Positions 23,997 through 32,563 of a DNA stretch of 64,000 nt are shown here, one piece after another (within the stretch, counting starts at the first letter, position 1; every line of letters begins with the position of its first letter). Origin of the DNA: Aquimarina sp. AU58 (GTDB taxonomy: Bacteria > Bacteroidota > Bacteroidia > Flavobacteriales > Flavobacteriaceae); assembly GCF_900312745.1 (NCBI RefSeq), contig NZ_OMPD01000014.1, positions 372,001 to 436,000 of the forward strand, given 5' to 3'. The translations under genes and the position numbers were made by a program. The notes beneath the pieces were generated by a model, which saw nothing but the letters and a program-made list of their open reading frames with translations, searched no databases and was not told where the DNA came from.

Positions 23997-24998
23997 ATGG
24001 CTTTAGATAATATTAGATTAGAGGTAATGCAACTACTAGAAAAGAAAGTAGATGGTTTTATAGATAAATTTTTGATTCCGGTAGATAAGATATGGCAACC
24101 AACTGATTTTTTACCAGATTCACAAAATGAAGATACTTTTTTTGAAGAAGTAAAAGAATTGAGAGAATTAGCTAAAGAACTCCCTTATGATTTCTGGGTA
24201 GTATTGGTTGGAGATACTATTACTGAAGAAGCTTTACCTACTTACGAATCCTGGTTAATGGATGTAGAGGGAATCAATCAACATGAAAATGGGAAAGATA
24301 ATGGTTGGGCCAAATGGGTACGTTATTGGACAGGTGAAGAGAATAGACATGGAGATGTATTGAATAAATATCTCTATTTGTCAGGTCGAGTGAATATGAT
24401 TGAAGTAGAAAGAACTACGCAACACCTAATTAACGATGGTTTTGATATAGGTACAGATAGAGATCCTTATAAAAACTTTGTATATACTAGTTTTCAAGAA
24501 TTGGCAACCTATATTTCTCATAACAGAGTTGCAAAATTAGCCAGACAATACTCTAATAAATCATTATCTAAGATGTGCAAAATTATTGCAGGAGATGAGA
24601 TGCGTCATCATAATGCATATAGTGAGTTTGTAAGAAGTATTTTTGAGGTAGATCCAAGTCAGATGATGATTGCATTTAGCGATATGATGAAGAAAAAGAT
24701 TGTTATGCCAGCACATTTACTTAGAGAATCTGGCCAATCTATAGGAACTGCTTTCGAAGATTTTTCGTGGTCTGCACAACGTATCGGAGTATATACCTCA
24801 CAAGATTACATTGATATTATGCAACGTCTTATCGAACGATGGGAAATTGATAAAATTATTGATCTTACCGATGAAGCAGAAAGAGCACGTGACTTTTTAA
24901 TGAAATTGCCTGCCAGAATGCAACGTATTAGTGAGCGATTGGTTATCCCAGAAGAAATTTTTGAATTTAAGTGGGTACAACCAGCAATGGCAAAATAA
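23997..24998 (+). CDS. Acyl-ACP desaturase (soluble diiron type)
   Basis: 333 aa. Two helix pairs carry the diiron ligands: Glu78, 'EENRH' with Glu115 and His118, Glu168, and 'DEMRHH' with Glu201 and His204. This is the fatty acid desaturase type 2 family, which introduces a cis double bond into acyl-ACP using O2. It is in an operon with plsC upstream and an HD hydrolase 12 nt downstream. It probably adjusts membrane fluidity; positional specificity is not predictable here. Confidence 0.93.
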   Translation: MALDNIRLEVMQLLEKKVDGFIDKFLIPVDKIWQPTDFLPDSQNEDTFFEEVKELRELAKELPYDFWVVLVGDTITEEALPTYESWLMDVEGINQHENGKDNGWAKWVRYWTGEENRHGDVLNKYLYLSGRVNMIEVERTTQHLINDGFDIGTDRDPYKNFVYTSFQELATYISHNRVAKLARQYSNKSLSKMCKIIAGDEMRHHNAYSEFVRSIFEVDPSQMMIAFSDMMKKKIVMPAHLLRESGQSIGTAFEDFSWSAQRIGVYTSQDYIDIMQRLIERWEIDKIIDLTDEAERARDFLMKLPARMQRISERLVIPEEIFEFKWVQPAMAK

Positions 24999-25010
24999 AT
25001 AATATTGGGT

Positions 25011-25664
25011 ATGATTGAAGATCAGATTATATCTAAAACTATTGATTTTGTAAAGGATACACTTAGTGGAGCAGAGGGAGGACATGACTGGTTTCATATC
25101 CAAAGGGTTTTTAGGAACGCTCAATTAATTTCTAAAGAAGAAGAGGTTGATTTTTTTGTAGTCTCTCTGGGTGCATTACTTCATGATATTGCAGATTCAA
25201 AATTTTATAATGGTGATGAAACTATTGGACCCAAAATAGCTGCGGATTTTTTAGAAAACCTTCAAGTAGAACCAGCAGTTATCAATCATGTCGTTAAGAT
25301 CATCAAAAATATTTCTTTCAAAGGAGGAAATATAGATCAAAAATTTAAATCTCCCGAATTAGATGTTATACAAGATGCAGACCGTTTAGACGCTATTGGA
25401 GCTATAGGGATCGCAAGATGTTTTAACTATGGAGGGTTTAAAAACAGAATACTTTATGATCCGGAAATTGCTCCAAACCTAAAGATGAGTAAAGAAGAAT
25501 ATAAATCTTCAACATCGCCTACCATTAATCATTTCTACGAAAAATTATTACTGCTTAAAGATAGAATGAATACTATAACAGGAAGAAAATTGGCAGTAGA
25601 ACGACATCAATTTATGGAACAGTTTCTAGAACGGTTCTATCAAGAATGGGAAGGGAAGTCTTGA
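25011..25664 (+). CDS. HD-domain phosphohydrolase
   Basis: 217 aa from ATG at 25011 (an in-frame TTG lies two codons upstream). The HD signature is complete: His25 in 'GGHDWFHI', His58-Asp59 in 'LLHDIAD', and a distal Asp in 'DADRLDAIG'. The arrangement matches the YedJ-like HD family, metal-dependent phosphohydrolases of uncertain substrate. It is the third gene of the plsC-desaturase operon. Its stop codon directly abuts the stop of the convergent radical SAM gene. Confidence 0.9.
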   Translation: MIEDQIISKTIDFVKDTLSGAEGGHDWFHIQRVFRNAQLISKEEEVDFFVVSLGALLHDIADSKFYNGDETIGPKIAADFLENLQVEPAVINHVVKIIKNISFKGGNIDQKFKSPELDVIQDADRLDAIGAIGIARCFNYGGFKNRILYDPEIAPNLKMSKEEYKSSTSPTINHFYEKLLLLKDRMNTITGRKLAVERHQFMEQFLERFYQEWEGKS

Positions 25665-26738
25665 TTAGAAAAGTCGTAACTGCTCATCTTTATAAAATTG
25701 ATGTAGATCGCAGTTTAAATGTATACTTTGCTCCTCAGAGAAGTATTTTTGTCTCGCTATAGTAAATAACTGATGAATTTGATCTGCCATATTACCCGAA
25801 CCTCTCATTCTTCTCCCAAAGGAACTATCATTTAGATTGCCTTCATGACACTGCATGATCTGATGTAGGATTTTATCTTTACGATCTGGTAATGTGTTTT
25901 CTAACCATTTAATGAATATTTTCCCGATTGCTCCATTTAATCTTACGATTGTATACCCTATGCTTTTTGCACCATGCTTTGAAATTTCTTTGGCTAACGG
26001 TAATATTTCGTGACTATTAATTGAAGGAATTATCGGTGCCATCATCACATTCGTAGGAATTCCTGAAGTATTTAGTTTTTCTAGAGTTTCTAATCGTTTT
26101 TTTATGCTTGCAGTTCTTGGCTCGAGAATTCTTCGTGTATCTTCTCTTAATGTAGTTATAGAGAGGTATACTGCAACCAGGTTATGCCTGGATAATTCAG
26201 AGAGAAGGTCTAAATCCCTAAGGATTAAAGCATTCTTGGTGATGATACCAACAGGATGTCTGTATTTTAGAAAAATTTCAAGAAGTTTACGGGTAATTTC
26301 AAGTTTTTTTTCAATAGGTTGGTAGCAATCAGTATTTCCAGAAAGTGAAATAGGATATGCTTTCCATTTTTTGTTTCGCAACTTCTTCTCTAGTAATTCA
26401 GGAGCATTCTTTTTGACCAAAATTTTAGTTTCAAAATCTAATCCAGCACCATAACCCCAATATTCATGAGAATTTCTGGCATAACAATATATACAACCGT
26501 GCTCACAACCCTGATACGGATTGAGAGAATATAACATACCAACATCAGGACTGGTTACTTTGTTTACAATCGTTTTTGGAAACGTTTCTATATACCTAGT
26601 TTGATGTTTATCGATTGACTCTCCCTGGTCAAGGCAATAATTAAGAAAATCATCTCTTGTTTCATGATGTAGTTCAAAAAACCTATTATGAACCTTTTCT
26701 TGAGCCCCCCTGCCTTTTATATGCTTTTGTGTTTTCAT
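25665..26738 (-). CDS. PA0069 family radical SAM protein
   Basis: 357 aa. The [4Fe-4S]/SAM site is Cys78-x3-Cys82-x2-Cys85 in 'CEHGCIYCYA', preceded by 'SLNPYQG', characteristic of the PA0069/Rv2578c family related to spore photoproduct lyase. The first ~45 residues contain conserved 'GRGAQ...NRF'. In many Bacteroidota this gene sits beside DNA-damage-response genes, though none is present here. Its promoter region holds a 15-bp inverted repeat (26776-26815) resembling the one at the TIR gene promoter. Confidence 0.92.
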   Translation of the reverse strand: MKTQKHIKGRGAQEKVHNRFFELHHETRDDFLNYCLDQGESIDKHQTRYIETFPKTIVNKVTSPDVGMLYSLNPYQGCEHGCIYCYARNSHEYWGYGAGLDFETKILVKKNAPELLEKKLRNKKWKAYPISLSGNTDCYQPIEKKLEITRKLLEIFLKYRHPVGIITKNALILRDLDLLSELSRHNLVAVYLSITTLREDTRRILEPRTASIKKRLETLEKLNTSGIPTNVMMAPIIPSINSHEILPLAKEISKHGAKSIGYTIVRLNGAIGKIFIKWLENTLPDRKDKILHQIMQCHEGNLNDSSFGRRMRGSGNMADQIHQLFTIARQKYFSEEQSIHLNCDLHQFYKDEQLRLF

Positions 26739-26759
26739 TACAATTGATGATTTGAGGTA

Positions 26760-26767
26760 TAAAGGTA
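26760..26767 (-). promoter_or_regulatory. -7-like box of the radical SAM gene
   Basis: TACCTTTA on the minus strand, one mismatch from TANNTTTG. It begins exactly 10 nt beyond the 13-bp core of the adjacent inverted repeat, the same distance as at the TIR promoter. The start codon is 21 nt downstream. Confidence 0.45.
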
Positions 26768-26775
26768 AAATTTAT

Positions 26776-26815
26776 ATATGGAATAATTCCTTTTTTGTAT
26801 GGAATTATTCCATAT
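26776..26815. promoter_or_regulatory. Operator-like 15-bp inverted repeat, copy 1
   Basis: ATATGGAATAATTCC (26776-26790), a 10-nt spacer, then GGAATTATTCCATAT (26801-26815): a perfect 15-bp inverted repeat whose half-site GGAATAATTCC is itself symmetric. It has the sequence type and the 10-nt spacer of the repeat at 57040-57075. The repressor is unknown; position next to a -7 box suggests transcriptional control. Confidence 0.6.
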
Positions 26816-27115
26816 TCAGCATTACCTTATTCGTTCGAAGCGTTACGAGTAAACGTTTTTCTGTAGATGATCTATTTAACATTAAGAAAACTAATAAAAT
26901 TAATAAAATTTAAAGTGTTGTAATACAGGTTTTTACCCCTTTACGTCAAAGTTGTTTAACTATAAAAAAAACAGTGTAATGACTCTGCGATTTTTTTAAA
27001 ATGTGATTTATATTTATAGTATCCTAATCAAAATATAATTTCAATTTCTAAATTGATTTAGGTGTTCTGCCCCCTAATAAAAAGTATACCCCAATAGATT
27101 AACAATGAAATAACG

Positions 27116-27145
27116 TATAGCTTCTATCTCTTTGATAAAGCTATA
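27116..27145 (+). promoter_or_regulatory. Hairpin in the 5' leader of the eCIS operon
   Basis: TATAGCTT (27116-27123) and AAGCTATA (27138-27145) form a perfect 8-bp stem with a 14-nt loop, ending 30 nt before the start codon of the first eCIS gene. It may influence translation or mRNA stability, or serve as a binding site. Confidence 0.35.
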
Positions 27146-27175
27146 GAGGAATGATACATTATTAATAAGAATGAT

Positions 27176-27763
27176 ATGATTTTTGAAGTATTGCAAATTA
27201 TAACCGAAGAGGTTAATAATTTCTTTGATATAGAATTGGAAGAAAAGCCAGTCTCATTAGATAATATAGCCTTTATAGAATCTGAAGATGACGAACCTTC
27301 AGATAGCAATAATATAGTACTTTCACTGCTACATACAGAAGAAGAAACCACCATGAAAAATATTCTCAATCATGAGATAGAAGGAACAAAGGTGGTCTAT
27401 AAAAATAACAAAGTTCATTTGAACCTTTATATCATGTTTTCTGCGAATAGAAATGATTATAAAGAGTCATTAAAAAGTGTCTCCAAAGTAGTAGAGTTTT
27501 TTCAATCCAAGAGAATTTTTACACAGTCTAATACAAATTTTGATAGAGATTTGGATGGAATGGATCAGATAGGGAACTTTAAGTTTACCGTAGATCTATT
27601 TACCCCTTCATTTGAAGAAATGAACTTTATCTGGGGTACGCTGGGAGGCAAACAATATCCTTCAATCATCTATAAAATAAGTTTACTCGAGGTAGAAAGA
27701 GATGTAACACAATCTGAAGGTAGCTTGATAACCGAAATTAATGGAAATTTAAAACGTAATTGA
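27176..27763 (+). CDS. eCIS tail terminator/cap protein (DUF4255, Pvc16/Afp16-like)
   Basis: 195 aa. The sequence ('MIFEVLQIITEEVNNFFD... NIVLSLLHTEEETTMKN... LNLYIMFSANRNDYKESLKSVSKVVEFFQSKRIFT... MNFIWGTLGGKQYPSIIYKISLLEV') matches the DUF4255 (Pvc16 N-terminal) family. Members cap the distal end of the sheath-tube in Afp and PVC particles and set tail length. It opens the operon; the next gene starts directly at its stop codon. Recognition is by family motif; role is inferred from Afp16/Pvc16. Confidence 0.85.
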   Translation: MIFEVLQIITEEVNNFFDIELEEKPVSLDNIAFIESEDDEPSDSNNIVLSLLHTEEETTMKNILNHEIEGTKVVYKNNKVHLNLYIMFSANRNDYKESLKSVSKVVEFFQSKRIFTQSNTNFDRDLDGMDQIGNFKFTVDLFTPSFEEMNFIWGTLGGKQYPSIIYKISLLEVERDVTQSEGSLITEINGNLKRN

Positions 27764-28774
27764 TTGGCTTTTAGAATCTTATACAAAACGATGTTTCAGG
27801 TGCAATTGCATCATTCATATTTCCTGGATAATGGATCCACTTCATTTATTTCAATGAGTGCCGATCAAAAGATAGTACAACTAAAAGAATATCTTTTTAA
27901 GGATTTTATAAACGTGGTTCCAACGACTGCAACTCAAAAGATATTTAGAGATCATAAAATTGTTATAAAAGAAGGTACTGACGGCTTTACAGTGCTTAAC
28001 AAGGTGGTAGAAGAAAATGATAATTATAAATCAACCATTTTTCTTGATGACGGTATAGGACTTACATTCTTATTATATAGCAACGATTACTTGTTTGATA
28101 ACTATACGGTCTTACCTAAAGAAAAAAATAGGCTGTATTATTTTTCAAATACAAAACCGAGTACAGAAGCTGATCCATATACGTATATACCATTAAGTTC
28201 TTCTAATGATCTAGTAGATCAAGATTATTTATTATCAGAGGAAGGCTCACAATCAATCTGGTATAGCATACTCCAAGAGAATGGTAATGCAGATACAAAT
28301 CCTTATTTAGAGCTATTGGCAGAAGTAGAGGAAAGTGATTTAACAACCGATGAAGGGAAGCATCTATTAAACCAAGCTATACAGGCAGAAAAGAGCAAAG
28401 GATTGCTTGGTATCATTAGACTTCATACGATAGGGGATAATAATATGGATCTCATAGAGATAGATAATTCGGACCCTAATGACGTGAAAAATTATTTATT
28501 AGATCCTACTCCTTATTACAAGCTTCATTTTGATAATAGGAAGACAGTTTGGAAATATATTAAGAAATCTGATGATGAGGAGTTAGAAACTTCTTCTGTT
28601 CAACCTTTAACCAAAAATGGATTTATTGAGATTGATCCTGATGCTGATATTGTACCTCCACTTCCGTCAGATATCGAAAAATACACTTTTCCAAATCCAA
28701 CAGCAGATTTGATAAAGCAAACAACAGATGTAAACACAAATATTACAACAACATATTCTGAAATTTTTATTTAA
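27764..28774 (+). CDS. eCIS-associated protein of unknown function
   Basis: 336 aa, starting at TTG immediately after the stop of the DUF4255 gene, with an internal ATG at 27791 as the alternative. The TTG start keeps the N-terminal strand 'FRILYKTMFQVQLHHSYFLDNG', which looks like part of the domain. No signal peptide or membrane helix. It precedes the sheath gene by 14 nt and is therefore almost surely part of the particle or its assembly. I do not recognise a fold. Bacteroidota eCIS clusters often carry a gene of this size here, which is recollection rather than proof. Confidence 0.65.
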   Translation: MAFRILYKTMFQVQLHHSYFLDNGSTSFISMSADQKIVQLKEYLFKDFINVVPTTATQKIFRDHKIVIKEGTDGFTVLNKVVEENDNYKSTIFLDDGIGLTFLLYSNDYLFDNYTVLPKEKNRLYYFSNTKPSTEADPYTYIPLSSSNDLVDQDYLLSEEGSQSIWYSILQENGNADTNPYLELLAEVEESDLTTDEGKHLLNQAIQAEKSKGLLGIIRLHTIGDNNMDLIEIDNSDPNDVKNYLLDPTPYYKLHFDNRKTVWKYIKKSDDEELETSSVQPLTKNGFIEIDPDADIVPPLPSDIEKYTFPNPTADLIKQTTDVNTNITTTYSEIFI

Positions 28775-28788
28775 AAACAATTAAAATT

Positions 28789-30729
28789 ATGGCAACGTAC
28801 AAAACACCAGGGGTATATATAGAGGAGATTGTTAAATTTCCTCCATCCGTAGCCCAAGTAGAAACAGCAATTCCAGCTTTTATAGGATACACTGAGAAGG
28901 CAACAAAAAAGGTAGCAAATGATTTGTTACTAAACCCAACCAGAATTACTTCTATGTTAGAATATGAAACATATTTTGGATTTGCATTACCAGAGGTAAA
29001 TATTGAAGTTACAATATTTGATGCCTTAGTAAATGGAGATATAGAAAGAAATATCACAATTGATAAGGATCAGGTTGTGGCTAATAGACAACCCTATTTA
29101 ATGTATTATGCTTTGCAGATGTATTTTGCAAATGGAGGAGGACCTTGTTACATTGTTTCTGTAGCTGATTATACAGGAGGAAATGTATTATTTAGTGATT
29201 TAAATGATGGCCTTGACCTTCTTAAAAAAGAAGATGAGCCGACATTGTTATTGTTTCCTGATGCTACTGCAATTGCAGGTCCGAACGAGTTTTTTGCACT
29301 ATATAATAATGCCTTGACTCAATGTAATGAACTTCAAGATCGATTTGCAATCATAGATACATATAGTTATGATGATACTAGTGATGCGCCAATTGATGCA
29401 TTACGATCAGGAGTAAATTTGGAAAAGGATTACCTTAAATATGGAGCTGCTTATTATCCATATTTAGAAACCATTTTGGATTATAGTTATGATGAAGCTA
29501 ATGTTGCTATTAGTCATACCAGTGAAGATGAAACTCCGGAGAGTATCACAGCAATGGCAACAGCTACGCAGACTACTTCAGACATACAAACCGTTTTGAA
29601 CGGGATTCCAGCTTTAGTTACTGCTTTAACCGATGCGGATACAACTTTGCAAGCAGGAACCAATGGTGAAGCTAATACAAATAGAGCTACCATTACCGAT
29701 ACAATCCAACCTATAGTTGATGCTCTTAATAGTGTGGTTACCTCTGGAGCAACTGCCGTGACCGATGGTAATGCTGTTGGAGAGGCTGGAGTGACTGCAG
29801 CCGCAGGAGCATTAAATACAGCGATAACAGGAGCGGGAGCTATTCCGACATTAATTACAGCTTTAGAAGGACATATTACGGATATCACTGGAGCAGCCAA
29901 TAGTGCACCTGGTGGTGGAGTAGTAAAAACAGAATCTGCAGCGGCAGTTGTAGCTGTTGCTACTATAGAAGCAGATATTCAGGCAGTTATTGCGTTGATA
30001 ACACCTGCATTAACTGATGCAATTACTGCAGCACAAGCAGCTGATGGCGTTATAACTGGTTCTCTTGATGGTCAAAACCTGGCAGCTATTGAGAATATAG
30101 ATAGTGCAACTTATAACTTAATCAAAGTAGAATTAGGAATCCTTCCTCTGGAGCTTCCACCAAGTAGTGCTATGGCAGGAGTATATGCACGAGTAGATAG
30201 TGATAGAGGAGTTTGGAAAGCACCAGCAAATGTTGGAGTAAATTATGTAATTAAACCTTCTATAAAAATCACCAATGAGCAGCAGGATCGTTTAAATGTA
30301 GATACTATAGCAGGAAAATCTGTAAATGCAATACGAACTTTTACGGGAAAAGGAACTTTGGTTTGGGGCTCTAGAACCTTAGCAGGTAATGACAAAGAGT
30401 GGAGATATGTGCCAGTAAGAAGATTCTTTAATATGGCCGAAGAATCTATCAAGAAAGCTACAGAACAGTTTGTTTTTGAGCCTAATGATATGAACACTTG
30501 GGTTAGAGTAAAAGCAATGATCAATAATTTCTTAACACTACAATGGAGAGCTGGAGCATTGGCAGGTCCAACACCTGATAAAGCATTCTATGTAAAAGTT
30601 GGATTGGGAGAAACTATGACGGCCGATGATATCCTCGATGGTAATATGATTATCGAAATCGGAATGGCGGTTGTTCGACCAGCAGAATTTATCATTCTTA
30701 AGTTCTCTCATAAAATGCAAGAAGCTTAA
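28789..30729 (+). CDS. eCIS contractile tail sheath protein
   Basis: 646 aa. The N-terminus ('TYKTPGVYIEEIVKFPPSVAQVETAIPAFIGYT') and the C-terminus ('VNAIRTFTGKGTLVWGSRTLAGNDKEWRYVPVRRFFNMAEESIKKATEQFVFEPND') are classical phage-tail-sheath sequence. The sheath contracts to drive the inner tube through a target membrane. Residues about 243-430 are an Ala/Thr-rich insertion with helical repeats, probably a surface-exposed domain. Only one sheath gene is present, whereas Afp and PVC have several. Identification is firm. Confidence 0.95.
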   Translation: MATYKTPGVYIEEIVKFPPSVAQVETAIPAFIGYTEKATKKVANDLLLNPTRITSMLEYETYFGFALPEVNIEVTIFDALVNGDIERNITIDKDQVVANRQPYLMYYALQMYFANGGGPCYIVSVADYTGGNVLFSDLNDGLDLLKKEDEPTLLLFPDATAIAGPNEFFALYNNALTQCNELQDRFAIIDTYSYDDTSDAPIDALRSGVNLEKDYLKYGAAYYPYLETILDYSYDEANVAISHTSEDETPESITAMATATQTTSDIQTVLNGIPALVTALTDADTTLQAGTNGEANTNRATITDTIQPIVDALNSVVTSGATAVTDGNAVGEAGVTAAAGALNTAITGAGAIPTLITALEGHITDITGAANSAPGGGVVKTESAAAVVAVATIEADIQAVIALITPALTDAITAAQAADGVITGSLDGQNLAAIENIDSATYNLIKVELGILPLELPPSSAMAGVYARVDSDRGVWKAPANVGVNYVIKPSIKITNEQQDRLNVDTIAGKSVNAIRTFTGKGTLVWGSRTLAGNDKEWRYVPVRRFFNMAEESIKKATEQFVFEPNDMNTWVRVKAMINNFLTLQWRAGALAGPTPDKAFYVKVGLGETMTADDILDGNMIIEIGMAVVRPAEFIILKFSHKMQEA

Positions 30730-30772
30730 TCATTTATAATAATTTAAATCAACAACATAAAACATAGAAATC

Positions 30773-31219
30773 ATGGCAGAATATCCACTACCAAAGTTCC
30801 ATTTTAAGGTAACAATTGGAGGCGACACCGAATTAAATTGTACAGAGGTATCAGGTTTAGACTTTGAAACTGAAGTAATAGAATATAGAGGAGGAGCCGA
30901 TAATGACTACTTCAAGAAAAAGCAACCTGGAATGACCAAGTTTGCAAATATTGCAATCAAAAGAGGAACTTTTGTTTCTACAAAAGGACAATTCTATGAT
31001 ATGTGGAAGAAAAATGTATTCTTTCAAGAAGGTGAAGAGAAGTTTAGAAGTGATCTTACGATTAGCTTGTTAGATGAAAAGCATGAGCCTGTTGTAACCT
31101 GGGAAGCACAGGATGCTTGGTTGCTTAAAATACAATCTACAGATCTTAAAGCAGATGGAAATGAGATCGCTATTGAATCTGCAGAATTTGCAATTAACAG
31201 TCTTAAAATAGCATCTTAA
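30773..31219 (+). CDS. eCIS inner tube protein 1 (gp19/Hcp-like)
   Basis: 148 aa. 'YPLPKFHFKVTIGGDTELNCTEVSGLDFETEVIEYRGGADNDYFKKKQPGMTKF' is the signature of the T4 gp19-like tube family (Pvc1/Afp1 type). These proteins stack as hexameric rings forming the lumen for cargo. Its stop overlaps the ATG of the second tube gene (TAATG), indicating translational coupling. Confidence 0.93.
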   Translation: MAEYPLPKFHFKVTIGGDTELNCTEVSGLDFETEVIEYRGGADNDYFKKKQPGMTKFANIAIKRGTFVSTKGQFYDMWKKNVFFQEGEEKFRSDLTISLLDEKHEPVVTWEAQDAWLLKIQSTDLKADGNEIAIESAEFAINSLKIAS

Positions 31220-31659
31220 TGGCAACCTATTATCCACCCGTTGGTTTTCATTTTAGTGTTGAATTTACTGGTTTGTCAACCAGTGAGGCAGACCATCAGT
31301 TTCAATCCATAGCTGGATTGTCAGTAGATGTAGAAACAGAAGATGTCACCGAAGGTGGAGAAAATAGATTTAAGCATAAAATTCCGGTAAGGACAAAATA
31401 TCCAAACCTGGTTCTAAAAAGAGGGTTGTTGGTAGATTCTAAGGTAATCGATTGGTGTAAAGATGCTGTCGAAAACTTCGAATTCGAGCCTATAGATCTT
31501 ATTGTTAAACTTTTAAATGAAAAGCATGAACCGCTAGTATCCTGGAATATAGTGCATGCCTATCCAATTAAATGGTCCATATCGGACTTTAATGCTCAAG
31601 AAAGTAAAGTGGTCATCGAGACCATAGAGCTGGTGTATAACTACTATAATACAATTTGA
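31219..31659 (+). CDS. eCIS inner tube protein 2 (tube initiator, Pvc5/Afp5-like)
   Basis: 146 aa paralogue of the preceding tube protein ('YPPVGFHFSVEFTGLSTSEADHQFQSIAGLSVDVETEDVTEGGENRFKHKIP'). In Afp and PVC the second tube-family protein links the tube to the baseplate hub; this role is inferred. It is coupled to the upstream gene by a 1-nt overlap and followed after 5 nt by a DUF5908 gene. Confidence 0.9.
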   Translation: MATYYPPVGFHFSVEFTGLSTSEADHQFQSIAGLSVDVETEDVTEGGENRFKHKIPVRTKYPNLVLKRGLLVDSKVIDWCKDAVENFEFEPIDLIVKLLNEKHEPLVSWNIVHAYPIKWSISDFNAQESKVVIETIELVYNYYNTI

Positions 31660-31664
31660 TAATC

Positions 31665-31832
31665 ATGGGAGCGATCGAAATTAAAGAATTACACATCAAA
31701 ATAAATGTAGACAATGATCAGAAAAATACAGATGTTCCAAAAGGAGGTAAGCCATTGGTAAACAAGGATACGATTGTCGCCGAATGTGTAGAGCAAATCA
31801 TGGAGATCATTTCAAAACAGTCTGAACGATAA
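31665..31832 (+). CDS. DUF5908 family small eCIS protein
   Basis: 55 aa. It starts 'MGAIEIKELHIKINVDN' and ends with an amphipathic helix ('CVEQIMEIISKQSER'). Such short DUF5908 proteins are regular members of eCIS clusters between tube and LysM genes. The function is unknown; a small structural or assembly role is likely. It lies 5 nt after the tube gene and 3 nt before the LysM gene. Confidence 0.8.
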   Translation: MGAIEIKELHIKINVDNDQKNTDVPKGGKPLVNKDTIVAECVEQIMEIISKQSER

Positions 31833-31835
31833 GCA

Positions 31836-32561
31836 ATGAGTACCGGAGAATTAAAAAAATTAAAGGTTGTAGCCTATAGTGACCCACAGTTTAATGATAA
31901 AGTGGGAGACGGAGAATTTACCACATTGGTGAATCCGGAAAAATACACCTTTAATTATAAAATCGAGCAAAACGAGGATCAGGCTTCAGGTACCAGTGAT
32001 TTATCTCCTAAGTTTAATAAAAAACTTCCTGAAGATCTTGAATTAGAATTTTTATTTGATAGATCAGGTGTCATTGTACACTATGGCAGTGATCCAGGGA
32101 GTAGTTCGGGTAATAAAGTTTTTAAAGACGAAGGTGATGGTATCATTGATGATATCGAAAAGTTTAAAAAAGTAATCCTCGATTACAACGGGGACGAACA
32201 TAAGCCAAACTATCTAATGATTTCGTGGGGAACTCTTCTTTTCAAAGGGAGTCTTACCGAAATGAGCATAGAATTTAAACTTTTTAAACCAGACGGTACG
32301 CCGATCCGTGCGGTTGCGAAGGCAAAGTTTCAAGGTTTTGTAGAAGATGATCTTAGAGTAGCAAAAGAGAATAATCAATCTCCTGATTTAACACATGTAC
32401 GTGTGGTAAAAGAAGGAGATACGTTGCCTTTAATGTCGCATCGTATTTATGGGGATTCTAAGTATTATTTAGAAGTAGCGAGGGTAAATGAGATTACTTC
32501 ATTTAGAAAATTAGAAGTAGGAAAAGAAATTTTCTTTCCTCCAATAGAAAAAACATCATAA
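31836..32561 (+). CDS. eCIS tube-hub connector with LysM domain (Pvc7/Afp7-like)
   Basis: 241 aa. The N-terminal part ('KLKVVAYSDPQFNDKVGDGEFTTLVNPEKYTFNYKIEQNEDQ') matches the CIS tube protein family. The C-terminal ~50 residues form a LysM domain ('VRVVKEGDTLPLMSHRIYGDSKYYLEVARVNEI'), as in T4 gp53-like and Afp7 proteins. It links the tube to the spike hub. The gene order tube-tube-LysM-VgrG is that of Afp and PVC. Confidence 0.92.
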   Translation: MSTGELKKLKVVAYSDPQFNDKVGDGEFTTLVNPEKYTFNYKIEQNEDQASGTSDLSPKFNKKLPEDLELEFLFDRSGVIVHYGSDPGSSSGNKVFKDEGDGIIDDIEKFKKVILDYNGDEHKPNYLMISWGTLLFKGSLTEMSIEFKLFKPDGTPIRAVAKAKFQGFVEDDLRVAKENNQSPDLTHVRVVKEGDTLPLMSHRIYGDSKYYLEVARVNEITSFRKLEVGKEIFFPPIEKTS

Positions 32562-32563
32562 AA

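Larger units (their letters stand above)
26739..27175. other. 437-bp divergent regulatory region between radical SAM gene and eCIS operon
   Basis: It holds a -7-like box and a large inverted-repeat operator on the radical SAM side, a TACCCC-containing segment (26935-26970) resembling the conserved elements at 11813 and 18395, and a hairpin at 27116-27145 just upstream of the first eCIS gene. No clear TTG/TANNTTTG promoter for the eCIS operon was found. Confidence 0.5.

Noticed and set aside
26776..26815. Insertion-sequence terminal repeat or att site flanking the eCIS
   Set aside because: Although related repeats occur on both sides of the eCIS, each is a complete inverted repeat at a promoter, with no transposase, integrase or target duplication; an operator is the better reading.
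29514..29900. 128-codon minus-strand frame inside the sheath gene
   Set aside because: Antisense shadow of the Ala/Thr-rich insertion; the plus strand continues the sheath.
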